DNA from: Phymatolithon calcareum | Taxonomy: Eukaryota > Rhodophyta > Florideophyceae > Hapalidiales | Direction of reading: 5' to 3' | Length of the DNA stretch: 64,000 bases | NCBI GenBank assembly: GCA_977006965.1 | Contig: OZ345362.1 | Coordinates: 1,922,001 to 1,986,000, forward strand | In this document: positions 51,625 to 62,616 of the stretch, one piece after another | How positions within the stretch are numbered: the first letter of the stretch is position 1 | Layout: every line of letters begins with the position of its first letter | Position numbers and translations under genes: made by a program | The notes under the pieces: generated by a model | The model's database searches: none | Seen by the model: the letters and a program-made list of their open reading frames with translations, nothing else | What the model was told of the DNA's origin: nothing

Positions 51625-53739
51625 CTAGCTCTTCTCCTTACCCTCAACATTAACTCTATGCCACGCGTTATTCAGCACCCCTCTCAGATTCCAAATAGGC
51701 CCCACATCCTCTGGCTGTGTGTTGTATGTTGAATCCACTGCCTTACACACAATCTCCAGTCCCCTTTCCCCCTCCACCGGCACCACAGCCTTCCACAACG
51801 TCCAATCGTACACCCGATTCCTCCTCTCTTCCTCTTTCGCGCGCAGCTCCGCCTCCGTCCAATTTTCCCCCCCGTCCGCGCTTACATCCACTCTAATAAT
51901 GCCTCGTCCCCCACCACTCCACGCATACCCCCTCACCTCCACCTCTTTCTTATCCCAATTCACATTCGTATCGCAAATCGCGCTCACAACAGGAAGTTCT
52001 TGAATCGCCGGAGCCGCGTCAAAGTCCACATTATCCCAATCTACTGCCGGACAGAACCCCTTATAATCCCGTCGCTGCCAGTGACTTTGTGACTCCTCCG
52101 TGCTCAGCCGAACCTTACCAAGCCACTTCACATTCCGCGCACCGACGATACCAGGCACCACTGCACGTACCGGGAATCCATGGTCCCTCGGCAAAGCTAC
52201 ACCATTCATTTCGTACGCTAGCAACACGTCATCAACGTCATGAATAACGTCAATTGGTACACTTGCCCCGTAGGAAGTATCAGCCATAGGGTCATGATCC
52301 ATCCCCTCAAAGCACACATGCTGCGCCTTCGCCATTTCCGCAGAGCTCACTACATCTGTAAGTCGTGCCCCGCTCCACACCGCATTGCCAATGGCCGCAA
52401 TGCCCCAACTACCACCCTTGACCGGTCGCAGGGAGCCCATTTCATCCCGTCGGTTTCCTGCACACTGCAGCGTGGCCGCTACGGAGTGTTTCGGAAGTGT
52501 CTTCAGCTCGGCCAGCGATAACGATTTGATAGTTTCCCCGTTCACACCGATGATTTTAAGGCGATACGTCTCGGGGTCAACGTCCGGCACTGGTAGATGA
52601 TTACGGACATAGAAAAGTTCATTCGGCGTCACCTGCGTCTCAACCATGGTACGCGGTTCCGGTTCAGCGTTGAATGGTTTTTGGGAACGTACGAGGAGTT
52701 CCGGACTTCGCACTGGTTCTGCAATGTAAGGGTCAAAGGCGGTCGTCATCACAGCCCCATTCTCCAGATCTCCAATGCGATACTCCTCAAGAAGCTCGTA
52801 AACGAACGGAACATCATGCTGTGCATATAGCGCCCAGTAGGGCTCCAGAGCGCCGCCCGCAGCTTGAAGAATTATATCGCCACCTGGATGACCTTCGATG
52901 AACTCTGTGATGTCGTATACACCGCGACCAAACGTAACCCAGACCGGACGTCCATTTCCTGCGTTAGCACGCACCTCTGCCTCCTTGATCTTGCGACGAA
53001 CAGGCTTCTCCTCATCGATCGGTGGGGAGGATTCCAGATCTCCAATCCGGTACTCCTCAAGAAGCTCGTAAATGAAAGGAACATCATGCATTGTAAACCG
53101 GGCAAAGTAGGGCTCCAAAGCGCCGCCTGCTGCATGAAGAATTATATCGCCACCCGGATGACCTTCGATGAACTCTGTGATGTCGTATACACCGCGACCA
53201 AACGTAACCCAGACCGGACGACCATTTCCTGCGTTAGCACGCACCTCTTCCTCCTTGATCTTGCGACGAACAGGCTTCTCCTCATCGATCGGTGGGGAGG
53301 ATTCCAGATCTCCAATCCGGTACTCCTCAAGAAGCTCGTAAACGAAAGGAACGTCGTGCATTGTATACAAGGCAAAGTAGGGCTCCAGAGCGCCGCCCGC
53401 TGCCTGAAGAATTATATCACCGCCCGGATGACCCTCGACGTACTCTGTGATGTCGTATACACCGCGACCAAACGTACACCAAACTGGACGACCATGGCCG
53501 GCGTTTGCGCGCACCTCTGCCTCGTGGATCTTGCGGCGACTAAGCTGCTCCGCATCGATCGGTGGGGAGGAGTTGACGGGAGGACCAGGCGGGTAGGATT
53601 TGACGGTAGCCGCAGATGTCTTGCGGGGAGATTCCGGGGATGGTGTGGCCGTTAGACGCCACGCGGCATAGACGCTTGCTCCGCCCACGCCGCCCACAAG
53701 AGCTGCTTTCACCCACGGGCGTCGAAGTGAGTTCATCAT
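51625..53739 (-). CDS. Sulfite oxidase with three tandem cytochrome b5 domains
   Basis: 704 residues from the ATG at 53739. An N-terminal basic segment and one hydrophobic stretch (AALVGGVGGASVYAAW) fit mitochondrial targeting with intermembrane-space anchoring. Three cytochrome b5 domains follow at about 62-145, 152-235 and 242-325. Each keeps both haem histidines (His104/128, 194/218, 284/308, in GHPGG and MHDV or QHDV). The molybdenum domain begins at about 345, with the Mo-ligand Cys426 in TLQCAGNRR and GFPVRAVVPGIVGARNVKWL; the dimerisation domain is about 575-690. Animal enzymes have a single b5 domain; nitrate reductases have the reverse order plus FAD. It should oxidise sulfite to sulfate. 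Divergent from the REEP gene. Confidence 0.92.
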   Translation of the reverse strand: MMNSLRRPWVKAALVGGVGGASVYAAWRLTATPSPESPRKTSAATVKSYPPGPPVNSSPPIDAEQLSRRKIHEAEVRANAGHGRPVWCTFGRGVYDITEYVEGHPGGDIILQAAGGALEPYFALYTMHDVPFVYELLEEYRIGDLESSPPIDEEKPVRRKIKEEEVRANAGNGRPVWVTFGRGVYDITEFIEGHPGGDIILHAAGGALEPYFARFTMHDVPFIYELLEEYRIGDLESSPPIDEEKPVRRKIKEAEVRANAGNGRPVWVTFGRGVYDITEFIEGHPGGDIILQAAGGALEPYWALYAQHDVPFVYELLEEYRIGDLENGAVMTTAFDPYIAEPVRSPELLVRSQKPFNAEPEPRTMVETQVTPNELFYVRNHLPVPDVDPETYRLKIIGVNGETIKSLSLAELKTLPKHSVAATLQCAGNRRDEMGSLRPVKGGSWGIAAIGNAVWSGARLTDVVSSAEMAKAQHVCFEGMDHDPMADTSYGASVPIDVIHDVDDVLLAYEMNGVALPRDHGFPVRAVVPGIVGARNVKWLGKVRLSTEESQSHWQRRDYKGFCPAVDWDNVDFDAAPAIQELPVVSAICDTNVNWDKKEVEVRGYAWSGGGRGIIRVDVSADGGENWTEAELRAKEEERRNRVYDWTLWKAVVPVEGERGLEIVCKAVDSTYNTQPEDVGPIWNLRGVLNNAWHRVNVEGKEKS
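52765..53559. repeat. Tandem 270-bp repeat encoding the three b5 domains
   Basis: Exact period 270 bp (90 codons). The boundary sequence GGTGGGGAGGATTCCAGATC recurs at 53021 and 53291. Domains 2 and 3 are near-identical in DNA and domain 1 is more diverged, so the domain nearest the Mo domain arose by a recent tandem duplication. No introns separate the copies. Confidence 0.9.
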
Positions 53740-54065
53740 CGTGGATTTGGACGCCGTCTTCAATCACCCAGCACTGTTTCGATGGTTGGTAAGGGCGCAC
53801 AGTTGCTTTTTCAATACTTCCATCGTGGCATGTCCATGCACTGCAGTGCACACTCGGTGCATTCGATGGAGCGTCGAAACTTCGGAAATCTCAGATTCAT
53901 TCCGACTCTTCATTACAGTGCATTACACACAAAAATAGATGTTCACCCTCTCCACCTCGGGCAACAAACTGTGCACCACGAGAATAGGCAGGGCCTTTGA
54001 CCATTTTGTCGTCCACACTGACGCTTTGCAGTTATCTTGACGCCCTTTGCCCTTCGATCGAAATA
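53740..54065. other. Divergent promoter region
   Basis: About 326 bp between the start codons of the sulfite oxidase (minus) and the REEP-like gene (plus). No TATA box is certain. Both promoters must lie here or within the neighbouring transcripts. Confidence 0.5.
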
Positions 54066-54493
54066 ATGATGGCATCACTATCTGGCATAGCATGGTAAGC
54101 AGCAAATTCTGCGCTTTGAGATGTGCTTTGTTTCGGATTGTCGCCGGTATTAACGTTTGGATTTACTTTTGCTGCAGCGCATTTATCGGTTTCGTCTACC
54201 CGTCATACCGCACATATCGCGCGCTGAAGTATAGCCACGGCCCAAATGTGCAGCTTGACTTATTAACGGTGCTGTTCATGTGCGCAAGTTTCATGATGGT
54301 GTGCAATGCCGTGCTTGACCCGCTCTTCGGGCCGTGGCTCCCATTGTATTACCCCGCGAAAGTCGCGTTCACTGCATGGCTCGTCGCACCGCAAACCTGC
54401 GGTGCAAGCAACCTGTTCAGATCACACATCGAGCCCATTGTGCGACAGGTGGAGGAAAAGCTTCGAGGCGGGCGGAGAAGCTCTGAGCGGTAA
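54066..54493 (+). CDS. REEP/Yop1/HVA22-family ER membrane protein
   Basis: Proposed two exons: 54066-54094 and 54178-54493, with an 83-nt intron (GTAAGC...CTGCAG) in phase 2. The product is 114 residues, starting MMASLSGIAC. The family signature is clear: GFVYPSYRTYRALK, a hydrophobic hairpin with LLTVLFMCASFMMVCNAVL, then PLYYPAKVAFTAWLVAPQT and GASNLFRSHIEPIVRQ. These proteins wedge into the ER membrane to shape tubules and act in stress trafficking. An unspliced version would start at a later ATG (54092) and reach the same frame. The short C-terminal basic tail is normal. Confidence 0.85.
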
Positions 54494-54849
54494 CATCCAA
54501 CGATGCATCGCTCTCGCGGACATGCACTCGAATGCCAGTAGTCTTCTCCAGCAACATTGTTGATTGGACCTGAGGCGCTGTATGATGTAAAAACTGCCTA
54601 ATTTTATTCCATTTTTTATTCTGGTTCCTGCTAGCCTGGTACACGTGGAGTGCACACGTCACCGCCGGTGGACAATCCTCTCCTCAAGAACGCTCTTCTT
54701 GCAGTCAGTCTGGAAGGCGCCAATTCATCCTTGTCGTATCACCAGGCACATCCAGCCGCTGCATCGAGCCGTACCCTAGGCTTGCTTCCATCATTCCGGG
54801 AATTTTTGCAGCAGTAGACGGGCAGTCGCGCGCACCTGCGCCAGTCGCG
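54494..54849. other. Intergenic stretch between REEP-like and IleRS genes
   Basis: 356 bp, same-strand neighbours. Nothing recognised apart from expected 3' and 5' flanks. Confidence 0.45.
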
Positions 54850-57800
54850 ATGACGTCGACGATGCCAAAAGAGTTACCAGAGCGCATGAGCTTTCCGAAT
54901 GCCGAAGAAGAAGTGTTGGCATACTGGACGAAAATCAATGCCTTCCACAAAGCGAACGAGCTCAGTGAAGGCCGTCCCGTGTACTCCTTCTACGACGGCC
55001 CCCCGTTTGCTACTGGATTGCCACATTACGGACATTTGCTCGCAGGTACCATCAAGGATGTTGTGACGCGCTTTGCATACCAAACTGGTCATCATGTCCC
55101 CCGTCGCTTCGGCTGGGACTGTCACGGCCTTCCGGTCGAATTTGAGATTGAGAAAAAGTTGGGCATTAAGTCAAGCGAGGATGTGAAGAAGCTCGGCATT
55201 GCAAAGTACAATCAGGAGTGTCGGAACATCGTTATGCGCTTCAGTAAGGAGTGGGAAAGTATTGTCAACAGGCTGGGCAGATGGATTGATTTTGAAAATG
55301 ATTACAAGACTCTTGACACGTCGTTCATGGAGAGTATCTGGTGGGTTTTTAAAACCCTCCACGAAAAGGGCCTTGTGTATCGCGGCTTCCGTGTCATGCC
55401 GTATTCCACGGGATGCACTACCCCGTTGTCCAATTTTGAGGCGAAGCTGAGTTATGAAGACATTAATGACCCCGCCGTCACCGTTTCGTTTCCTGTCATT
55501 GGCGCTGAGAGCCCTGTCGCATTCGTGGCATGGACGACCACACCGTGGACTTTGCCTTCAAATCTTGCGTTGTGCGTTCACCCCAAGTTGACATATGTCT
55601 ATGTCACTGATCTGAAAACGGAGAAAACGTATATTATCGCTGAGAAACGGCTCGTGCAGCTGTTCAAGAATCCGAAGAAGAAGATTGGCTTCGAAGTCAA
55701 CAAGAAAGTGAAGGGTACTGAACTCGTCGGAATGCGATATGAGCCTCTTTTTAACTATTTTTATGAAGAGTATAAGGACCGCGCGTTCAAGGTGCTCTCT
55801 GATGACTACGTTACAGATGTGGACGGTACCGGCATTGTGCACCAAGCCCCTGCGTTCGGTGAAGATGACTATCGCGTTTGTACGAAACATGGAGTTATCG
55901 ACCTTGGGGAAGGTCTGCCGTGTCCCGTCAATGAAGATGGCAACTTTGTCAAGCCGGTTGTTGACTTTCTTGATCAGTATGTGAAAGATGCGGATAAGAA
56001 TATCATCGCCATGTTGAAGGAAAATGGACGGCTCGTCAGGAGTGGATCGATCAACCATCGATATCCGTTTTGCTGGCGTTCAGATACACCGCTCATTCAA
56101 CGTGCGGTGCCTTCATGGTTCGTGAGCGTAGAAAAGATTAAGGACAGGCTTATTGCGAACAACAAGGCTACGCGCTGGGTTCCCGATTTTGTCCAACACA
56201 ATAGGTTCGGGGATTGGCTGGAGAACGCTCGCGATTGGAATGTCTCCAGGAATCGGTATTGGGGTACTCCACTTCCGATTTGGAGAGACGAAAGCACAGG
56301 TGAGATTGTTGTTGTCGGCTCTGTCAAGGAACTTGAGGAGCTCTCTGGAGTTTCAGGTATCACCGATCTGCACAGGGATTCCATTGATGACATTGAGATC
56401 AAGTCTCCAACAACTGGTGCAACGTTACGCAGGGTCACCGAAGTTTTTGATTGCTGGTTCGAGAGCGGGTCCATGCCGTATTCAGCCGTTCATTATCCTT
56501 TTGGCGATAATTCGAAGAAGTTTTTTGAAGACTCGTTTCCCGCTGACTTTATTGCTGAGGGTCTCGATCAAACAAGAGGCTGGTTCTATACACTCATGGT
56601 GCTCTCGACAGCTTTGTTCGACAAACCTGCATTTAAGAACTGTGTCGTCAATGGGCTCGTCCTTGCGGAAGATGGCAAAAAGATGTCGAAGCGTTTGAAA
56701 AACTACCCTGACCCAGTGCACGTCATTAATGCACATGGCTCGGACGCTTTGCGTCTGTACCTCATCAATTCACCGGTGGTGCGAGCAGAGCCGCTTCGTT
56801 TTCGAGAAGACGGTGTTAGAGACGTCGTCAAGGAAGTCATGCTGCCATGGTTCAACTCACTGCGCTTTCTGGTGCAGAACGCGCGTAGTCTCTCGCAGAG
56901 GTCGGGAAAACCAGTCCTCATTTCGGATGCAGTAACTTATGCCGCTCACAAGAACCAAATGGATCGCTGGATCGAGTCTGCGCTGGGTTCGCTTGTCGAT
57001 TATGTGCGTTTGGAGATGGGTGCATATCGGCTGTATACTGTGGTACCGAAGTTGCTGTCCTTCATCAAATCACTCACTGATTGGTATGTCCGTCTGAATC
57101 GCCCGCGTCTGAAGGGGGCTTCATCTGAAGAGGAACAACGCGCTGCTCTTGGAACTCTTGCGCACGTGCTCCTCTCCCTTTCGCGTTTGATGGCGCCCTT
57201 TGCGCCGTTCTTTTCGGATTACTCGTATCAGATTCTTAAACCCATGGCTCCCACTGAGCTGTCATCCGATTGCGTGCATTTCCTCATGCTTCCGACTTCC
57301 GACAATGCGGCAGTGGACAAGTCTTTTGAAGAGGCTGTGGAGCAAATGCAAGAAGCTATCAAACTTGGCCGCGTGGCTCGCGAACAGCGTGAACTCCCGT
57401 TGAAGCAACCGCTCAAGGAAGCTACTATCGTTCATCGCGATCAGAGCGTGCTTGCTTCTGTAAAGTCGTTGGAACAGTATGTGAAGTCAGAGTTGAATGT
57501 GCGCGAGTTGCACTACTCTACAGACGAGAGTGCGTACTTCCTTCTCAAGGGCGATGCAGACGGAAAGGTTTTGGGCAGGAAGCTTGGAAAGGATTTCAAG
57601 AAGGTCCATTCTGCAGTTCGTGCTCTGACACCTGAAGAAGTTTCGGCGTTTGAGCGAAATGGCGAGCTTGAAGTTTGTGGACACATGCTCAAACTGTCGG
57701 ATGTGCACATTACCCGCAGTCTCCGACCTGAGTTCGAAGAAAATGAGACGCTGCAACTTAAGGCATCGCCTACGGGTCTCCTCATCGCCCTCAACACTGT

Positions 57801-58326
57801 CAAGGACGACGACCTCTTAAAAGAGGGGCTTGCGCGTGAGCTAACCAACAGGGTGCAGAAATTGCGGAAGAAGGCGCAGCTTGACCCCGAGGATAAGATT
57901 GAGGTGTTTGTCGACACGAAGGACAATTCTATCTACGACGTTTTGAGTGCAAAGGCTGATATTTTCCGCAACTTGCTAAACACACCAGCGCCGTTGACTG
58001 CGAAGCACTGCCCTGCCGGTGCCGTTGTCATTGCAAACGAAAGCGTCGAACCCATCGCAGGGTCTCCTCTTACGGTCATACTCACTCGTGCTGGACTCTG
58101 TCCCAGTGTCGGAAATATCATTCAAGAAGTTGATGGAAACGTCGATGCGGCAAATGCACTGGCTATGCTGATTCGATCGCGCTCTCCAAAGGCTCTGGGG
58201 CTAGTGAGCGACACTGTTCAGACTGGAATTGTCATTGGCAACGAGAAGTTCGAGTGCACCTTGAAAGTGGGTATCCACATTTTTGTCAGCACTGCGCAGC
58301 GTGTTGCGTGCGGCGCACCTCCATAG
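54850..58326 (+). CDS. Cytosolic isoleucyl-tRNA synthetase
   Basis: 1158 residues from ATG 54850 in one exon, a normal length for the eukaryotic cytosolic enzyme. It has the class I motif PHYGHLLAG (residues 58-66, HIGH-type) and KMSKR at 611-615. The CP1 editing domain contains TTPWTLPSNLALCV and GTGIVHQAPAFGEDDY; WDCHGLPVEFEIEKK and VSRNRYWGTPLPIW are typical of IleRS rather than ValRS or LeuRS. The anticodon-binding and C-terminal regions follow. It charges tRNA-Ile and removes misactivated valine. There is no targeting extension. It looks complete and intact. Confidence 0.97.
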   Translation: MTSTMPKELPERMSFPNAEEEVLAYWTKINAFHKANELSEGRPVYSFYDGPPFATGLPHYGHLLAGTIKDVVTRFAYQTGHHVPRRFGWDCHGLPVEFEIEKKLGIKSSEDVKKLGIAKYNQECRNIVMRFSKEWESIVNRLGRWIDFENDYKTLDTSFMESIWWVFKTLHEKGLVYRGFRVMPYSTGCTTPLSNFEAKLSYEDINDPAVTVSFPVIGAESPVAFVAWTTTPWTLPSNLALCVHPKLTYVYVTDLKTEKTYIIAEKRLVQLFKNPKKKIGFEVNKKVKGTELVGMRYEPLFNYFYEEYKDRAFKVLSDDYVTDVDGTGIVHQAPAFGEDDYRVCTKHGVIDLGEGLPCPVNEDGNFVKPVVDFLDQYVKDADKNIIAMLKENGRLVRSGSINHRYPFCWRSDTPLIQRAVPSWFVSVEKIKDRLIANNKATRWVPDFVQHNRFGDWLENARDWNVSRNRYWGTPLPIWRDESTGEIVVVGSVKELEELSGVSGITDLHRDSIDDIEIKSPTTGATLRRVTEVFDCWFESGSMPYSAVHYPFGDNSKKFFEDSFPADFIAEGLDQTRGWFYTLMVLSTALFDKPAFKNCVVNGLVLAEDGKKMSKRLKNYPDPVHVINAHGSDALRLYLINSPVVRAEPLRFREDGVRDVVKEVMLPWFNSLRFLVQNARSLSQRSGKPVLISDAVTYAAHKNQMDRWIESALGSLVDYVRLEMGAYRLYTVVPKLLSFIKSLTDWYVRLNRPRLKGASSEEEQRAALGTLAHVLLSLSRLMAPFAPFFSDYSYQILKPMAPTELSSDCVHFLMLPTSDNAAVDKSFEEAVEQMQEAIKLGRVAREQRELPLKQPLKEATIVHRDQSVLASVKSLEQYVKSELNVRELHYSTDESAYFLLKGDADGKVLGRKLGKDFKKVHSAVRALTPEEVSAFERNGELEVCGHMLKLSDVHITRSLRPEFEENETLQLKASPTGLLIALNTVKDDDLLKEGLARELTNRVQKLRKKAQLDPEDKIEVFVDTKDNSIYDVLSAKADIFRNLLNTPAPLTAKHCPAGAVVIANESVEPIAGSPLTVILTRAGLCPSVGNIIQEVDGNVDAANALAMLIRSRSPKALGLVSDTVQTGIVIGNEKFECTLKVGIHIFVSTAQRVACGAPP

Positions 58327-61300
58327 CTTAGCCATCATCGGCACTATTGTCCACAGGATAGCAAAAGCTCTTAGAGTAAAGTTACAACTTTAACTCCATA
58401 GGATGCGTCCGGAAGGTCAATGTGACTTCCGGTGCACAAGAAAGCGCGAAGCAAGCGACATTGTACTCTCTGTAGTTTTCATAAGCTTCGATACATCTCC
58501 TGGAAGAGCTGCTTGCACTGAAGATCAATCTCTATCAAACCCTTAACGGTACTATTGTTGGGAGTGTTGAAGCCCGACGCAACAATTCGTGTTCTGCATA
58601 CTTATCGTATAATGGATTACGTTTGCGACTACTGATTAATGCTTCGCATTGGATCCGTTTCTCTCTCTTACCTTCTATGAGAATATTTAGAATTAGGTCA
58701 TTTACGTTTGTTAGAAGTACACGTCTGGATAATCGTATGGAGTTTTTGCCAGCTTTCTAATGCATTTTACTTGTCCCCCTTCCTTGGCACTGTACGAACC
58801 ACTGATAAAATGTCGTGCCCTGCCTCGGCCAATAAGATAAGCTCCAAAGCTCTCTTGACCAGCGATGGAATTTGAGCAGTGGACTTTAACTCAAGTTGCT
58901 CTCGCTGCGCCCAGTGCTGACGGCATTCACTTATTCCCGATGCAACATACGCCGTCTAAAGGACAAAAACACGACCGAATGAGTCTGCTTGGACATCCGC
59001 TGTTCATGTCCCTCGGCTTGCTTTCGGAGAGGAAAATTTCGGACTTGAATCAGATATACCTGCGACGAGCTTATTTTAAAGAGAGTAAATATTACCTGAC
59101 ATTGACCCATTGAAGCTGGTATGCTTTTTGTCATCGCGAATGCTAGGGAAATCTACACAAAATGCGTCTAATTTCGCAGACAGTTTTGCAACGTCAAGCT
59201 CCTCATTTGACGCGATGATGAACTTGCTAAGTTTATCTTCGGTTCGTTCCAAAGGTAATACCGACATGCCACTGCTGTCGACGGACAATTTCGTCGGTGA
59301 GAAACCAACACTAGTTCTTTGGCCATAAGAACCCTCGGCGCAAGCTTAAACTCATCACAACGGGTGATGTAGAGACAAAACACCGTGCTTACAATCACTG
59401 CGGTGTTCTAGCTTAGAATGCCGTTACCATGAGCAGCACCTTAGGTCAGTCAATTTCTGTGGTCTGACCCGTACATAATCCAGAGTCCACTCACCCCTTC
59501 CGAAGTTTCATGAACCTTCAGCAACATCTCCTCGCAACTAAAACTTTCCAGCCCCTCTTCGTTCTTCTCGTTCCACAACATTCGCATTGCAAGTAAAACG
59601 ACATCCACCGCACGGTTCTGTATCCGGAGATTATTGCATGGGCGACACGGGAGACACTATAGTGACTGGGGGTCAATAATTAATAGCATCTCGTCCCGTA
59701 ATGCTATTTCCGCTATTCCTCCAGGTTTTCCCACGCCACGCAAATTTAATTTGGAAAATACACTGTCAGTCCAAATGCGAGGGACTACAAGCCTCGTCGA
59801 AGGTCTTTCACAGTGGATTTTCGAAATACTGATCGGAAAGGATTTTCAGTGTTTGCACGGCAGTGACAGAGAGAAGGCGTGGACATCAGAATGCCAAGCA
59901 TTCAATTGAGGTTACACTCAGGGAGAGCGAAGGGCATAAGTGCCCGATATACAAGCGCTGATACGACATGAAGGACAGCTTCTCTGTCAGCATGCACAAG
60001 AAACATAAGTATGTTTGTTACACAAATCTGCATCATCGACGCTAGTTACACAGACATGTGCAACGTACATCGTTGTGTTTCTTGTGCATGTACATGCCGT
60101 GGGCATAAAAATTTTGTGTCTGCGGCATGTACAGTAGACCAATTGAATTGCGCTTTAGTCGAGGGGCGGGTGAATACCGCTTAACAGGAATAAAGCGTAA
60201 AACTTGCTGAGAAAAAGCATTTCGGGTAACGCTCGACTCTCTGCGGTAGGCTAGACAATAGGTACTTCACCTGCCGGAACGCTGATCGACCATGCAAAGT
60301 GGGTGTCGATTATCTTCGTGAGGGGTGCGCAGTCATACCGGGCGGACGTGCGTCGAAACGAAATTCGATCGAAGTCCTTCATGTTTTCGTACAGAACCTT
60401 CCGACGGACACATGTGCATGTTTCTTATTGCCTCCCGAAGGCATGCAAATTTCAGCCATATTGGAGGACGAGCCTCTTCCCTGAGATGATATTTGCGTGT
60501 GTCCGTTGGAGGGCTGCATGAAAGCTCGCTTTGAAGAGTGTGTGAGTGTGATGCTTAACTGATGGAACTGATCGAAAGTTACAATTACCTCCATTGGCAA
60601 TGGGTACTTTCTCTACACGGACGCTGGCTGGAATGGATCAAGTTCTTGTGTTCCAAGAGTTCGCGTAAAAACACTTCTTGAGAAGGCTCAATACATTCCA
60701 AGACTGCTCTTGTCCTCGCACGACACCCTCCCGGTAGCTGTAATTTAACCGCTTACTGGGCATAAGGTATTTGCCACATCTTCTCGGCGAATGCTAGGAC
60801 GCGATAGGCGCCGCAAATGCACCAGTGTAAATGGCGGTGATTAAGGCGTTCTCCATTCGCTCTATTAAGAACCACACTCTTCGAAGAACACTTTGATGCC
60901 GCCCTGCAACGGACACACGCATGGAGCTCCTTGCAAGAGGCAGATTTTTCATTTCATTCCGTGCTTTCGCCAGTCGAACCAGGAGCGTTTCGAGGCCCTA
61001 CCATTTTAAGAGGTGACCAAGGATGATTGTTTGTGCTTGCACCTGTAACGAACGCTATGCAGTCTTGGGACTTTTTTGAGGGTATTTTCAAAAGAAAATT
61101 TGGAGAAAATTCTTTTTTTCTTTATTACCAGATTTTATTGGAGGTACACAAGATGTATTCCACGTCTAAGGGGCCTCTAAGTTGTTCCCGAGTTGGACAT
61201 CATTTTGGGTACTCGCGGGACTGCTTCCCACGAGACTGTGAACACACCACTACACGGCGACATCCGTGCGCCCTTGGTGGAACGTAGTTCAATTCTTTCT

Positions 61301-61734
61301 TCAGACAGGAGTCAAAAAGGAGACTTCACCTTCCTTCCTGTATCATACCGAAATATGTGCACAGGTGCACGGCGGATGTTTAACCACAAGATCACAGATG
61401 GTTTGGAGAAGTTGCTATTTGTAATCACTGGGAGTGAAAAGATAAGGTTGGGCTTATCTTGAAATGGGGTGATCTCTCTCCATGCGATAATCAGATGCTC
61501 CAGTCTAAGATGCGATCAGGATCGCCGCTTAAATAGAGCAGGGGCGAGTAATTGCACCCCCTGCAAAAAGGGGGGACACTAACCGACGCAGGACAAATAG
61601 TACGCTGCGTGTTGGTCGGTGTCTAGGATAAATCCGTTGGTTCCTCGTGGAAGAGGCGTGGATAGGTCGCAAGGAGCCGTATGTAATCACTGATAGTGTA
61701 AAAGTCGTTCGTGACACCCCTGCAACATTGCGTG
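58327..61734. other. Long intergenic stretch, no supported gene
   Basis: 3.4 kb with only short frames. An 82-residue frame at 58865-59113 (MEFEQWTLTQVALAAPSADG) and a 70-residue minus frame at 59076-59288 look faintly protein-like but have no domains or clear starts. An inverted, CATGTAC/GTACATG-rich segment lies at about 59985-60135 (ACACAAATCTGCATC region versus GCATGTACATGCCG). No RNA gene recognised. Confidence 0.4.
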
Positions 61735-62123
61735 TAGGGGTTGGACCGGACAGTTTGACATCCACTCCGTTTCGAAAATATTGAAAATTTTTCAATCCGC
61801 TTCCGCGTTTACTGGCTAGTTTCTCAAAATCAATCCGATCCGCATCGAACTTTTTCGGATCAGCCTCCGCTTCCAAAAATTCAAATATTAAAAATTAGTT
61901 ATTTTTTCCATATTCTCAATCGGATTCGGCCTTCCGATTCTAAAAAATCCGTTCCGCGCACGATTAATTTAACTATCTAGCGGTTCCATTCCGCTCCATT
62001 CCGTTAAAAAAAGAAAAAATGAATCCAATCCGAATCCGTTTTCCAAAATGTCGTGAGTAATCCTTCCTGATTTCCAAAATTTCTTAGTAAAACTACGGAT
62101 TATGCGGTTCGGTCCGACCCCTA
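61735..62123. mobile_element. hAT-like MITE, 389 bp
   Basis: Inverted ends TAGGGGTTGGACCGGAC and, reversed, TAGGGGTCGGACCGAAC. Flanking 8-bp sequences ATTGCGTG and GTTGCGTA match at six internal positions, an eroded 8-bp duplication. The interior is full of short CCGATTCC/ATCCGAATCC motifs, as in the fragment at 38400-38480. No coding capacity. Confidence 0.75.
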
Positions 62124-62370
62124 GTTGCGTATCTACATATTGGATATCGAAAACACTGTTCTGAGGACCGATCATCGGCCCTCAGAGCAGTGTTTTTACG
62201 CCGCTGATCCAATAGTGCTTCCCAAGTAGCGTACTGTGCCACATTGGCTTTTGGGAACAAGGTCCCCTAATCCAGTACTTGCAAGGCGAGAGCCAAAGAG
62301 TGAGCGAAATATTTAATTTTTTTAAAAAAAAGTAGGATTGAATAGATGAGCATTATTACGTCACAAGTAA

Positions 62371-62487
62371 AACGCAAGTACCAATCAATAAAGCAAAATC
62401 GACGATAAAGTAGATAAGTTAGAAAGGTGCCAACTTGGCTTCAATTGGGACACACTGTACCTTTTCAATAAAATCCACTTAATTACG
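62371..62487 (+). mobile_element. 5'-truncated copy of the short retroposon
   Basis: 117 bp flanked by a perfect 16-bp duplication ATTACGTCACAAGTAA (62355-62370 and 62488-62503). Its 3' part (GGGACACACTGTACC, TTTTCAATAAAATCCACTT) matches the 3' end of 49455-49783, so it is a shorter copy of the same family. Confidence 0.8.
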
Positions 62488-62616
62488 ATTACGTCACAAG
62501 TAATGCATTGTTAGGGTATACAGATTCATTGTTTCGTTGGAGCACAGTATACAGAAGAACCATTTGTCCCACCCTTCTCAACATGTTCGCTCCACTAAGT
62601 TAGTCGCACTAACGTG

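Noticed and set aside
52864-53655. Plus-strand 263-residue open frame with internal repeats
   Set aside because: It is the antisense shadow of the b5 domain array; its repeats simply mirror the 270-bp tandem units.
58865-59113. 82-residue frame in the long gap after IleRS
   Set aside because: No recognisable motif, no splice partners and ordinary chance length for this composition; left as intergenic.
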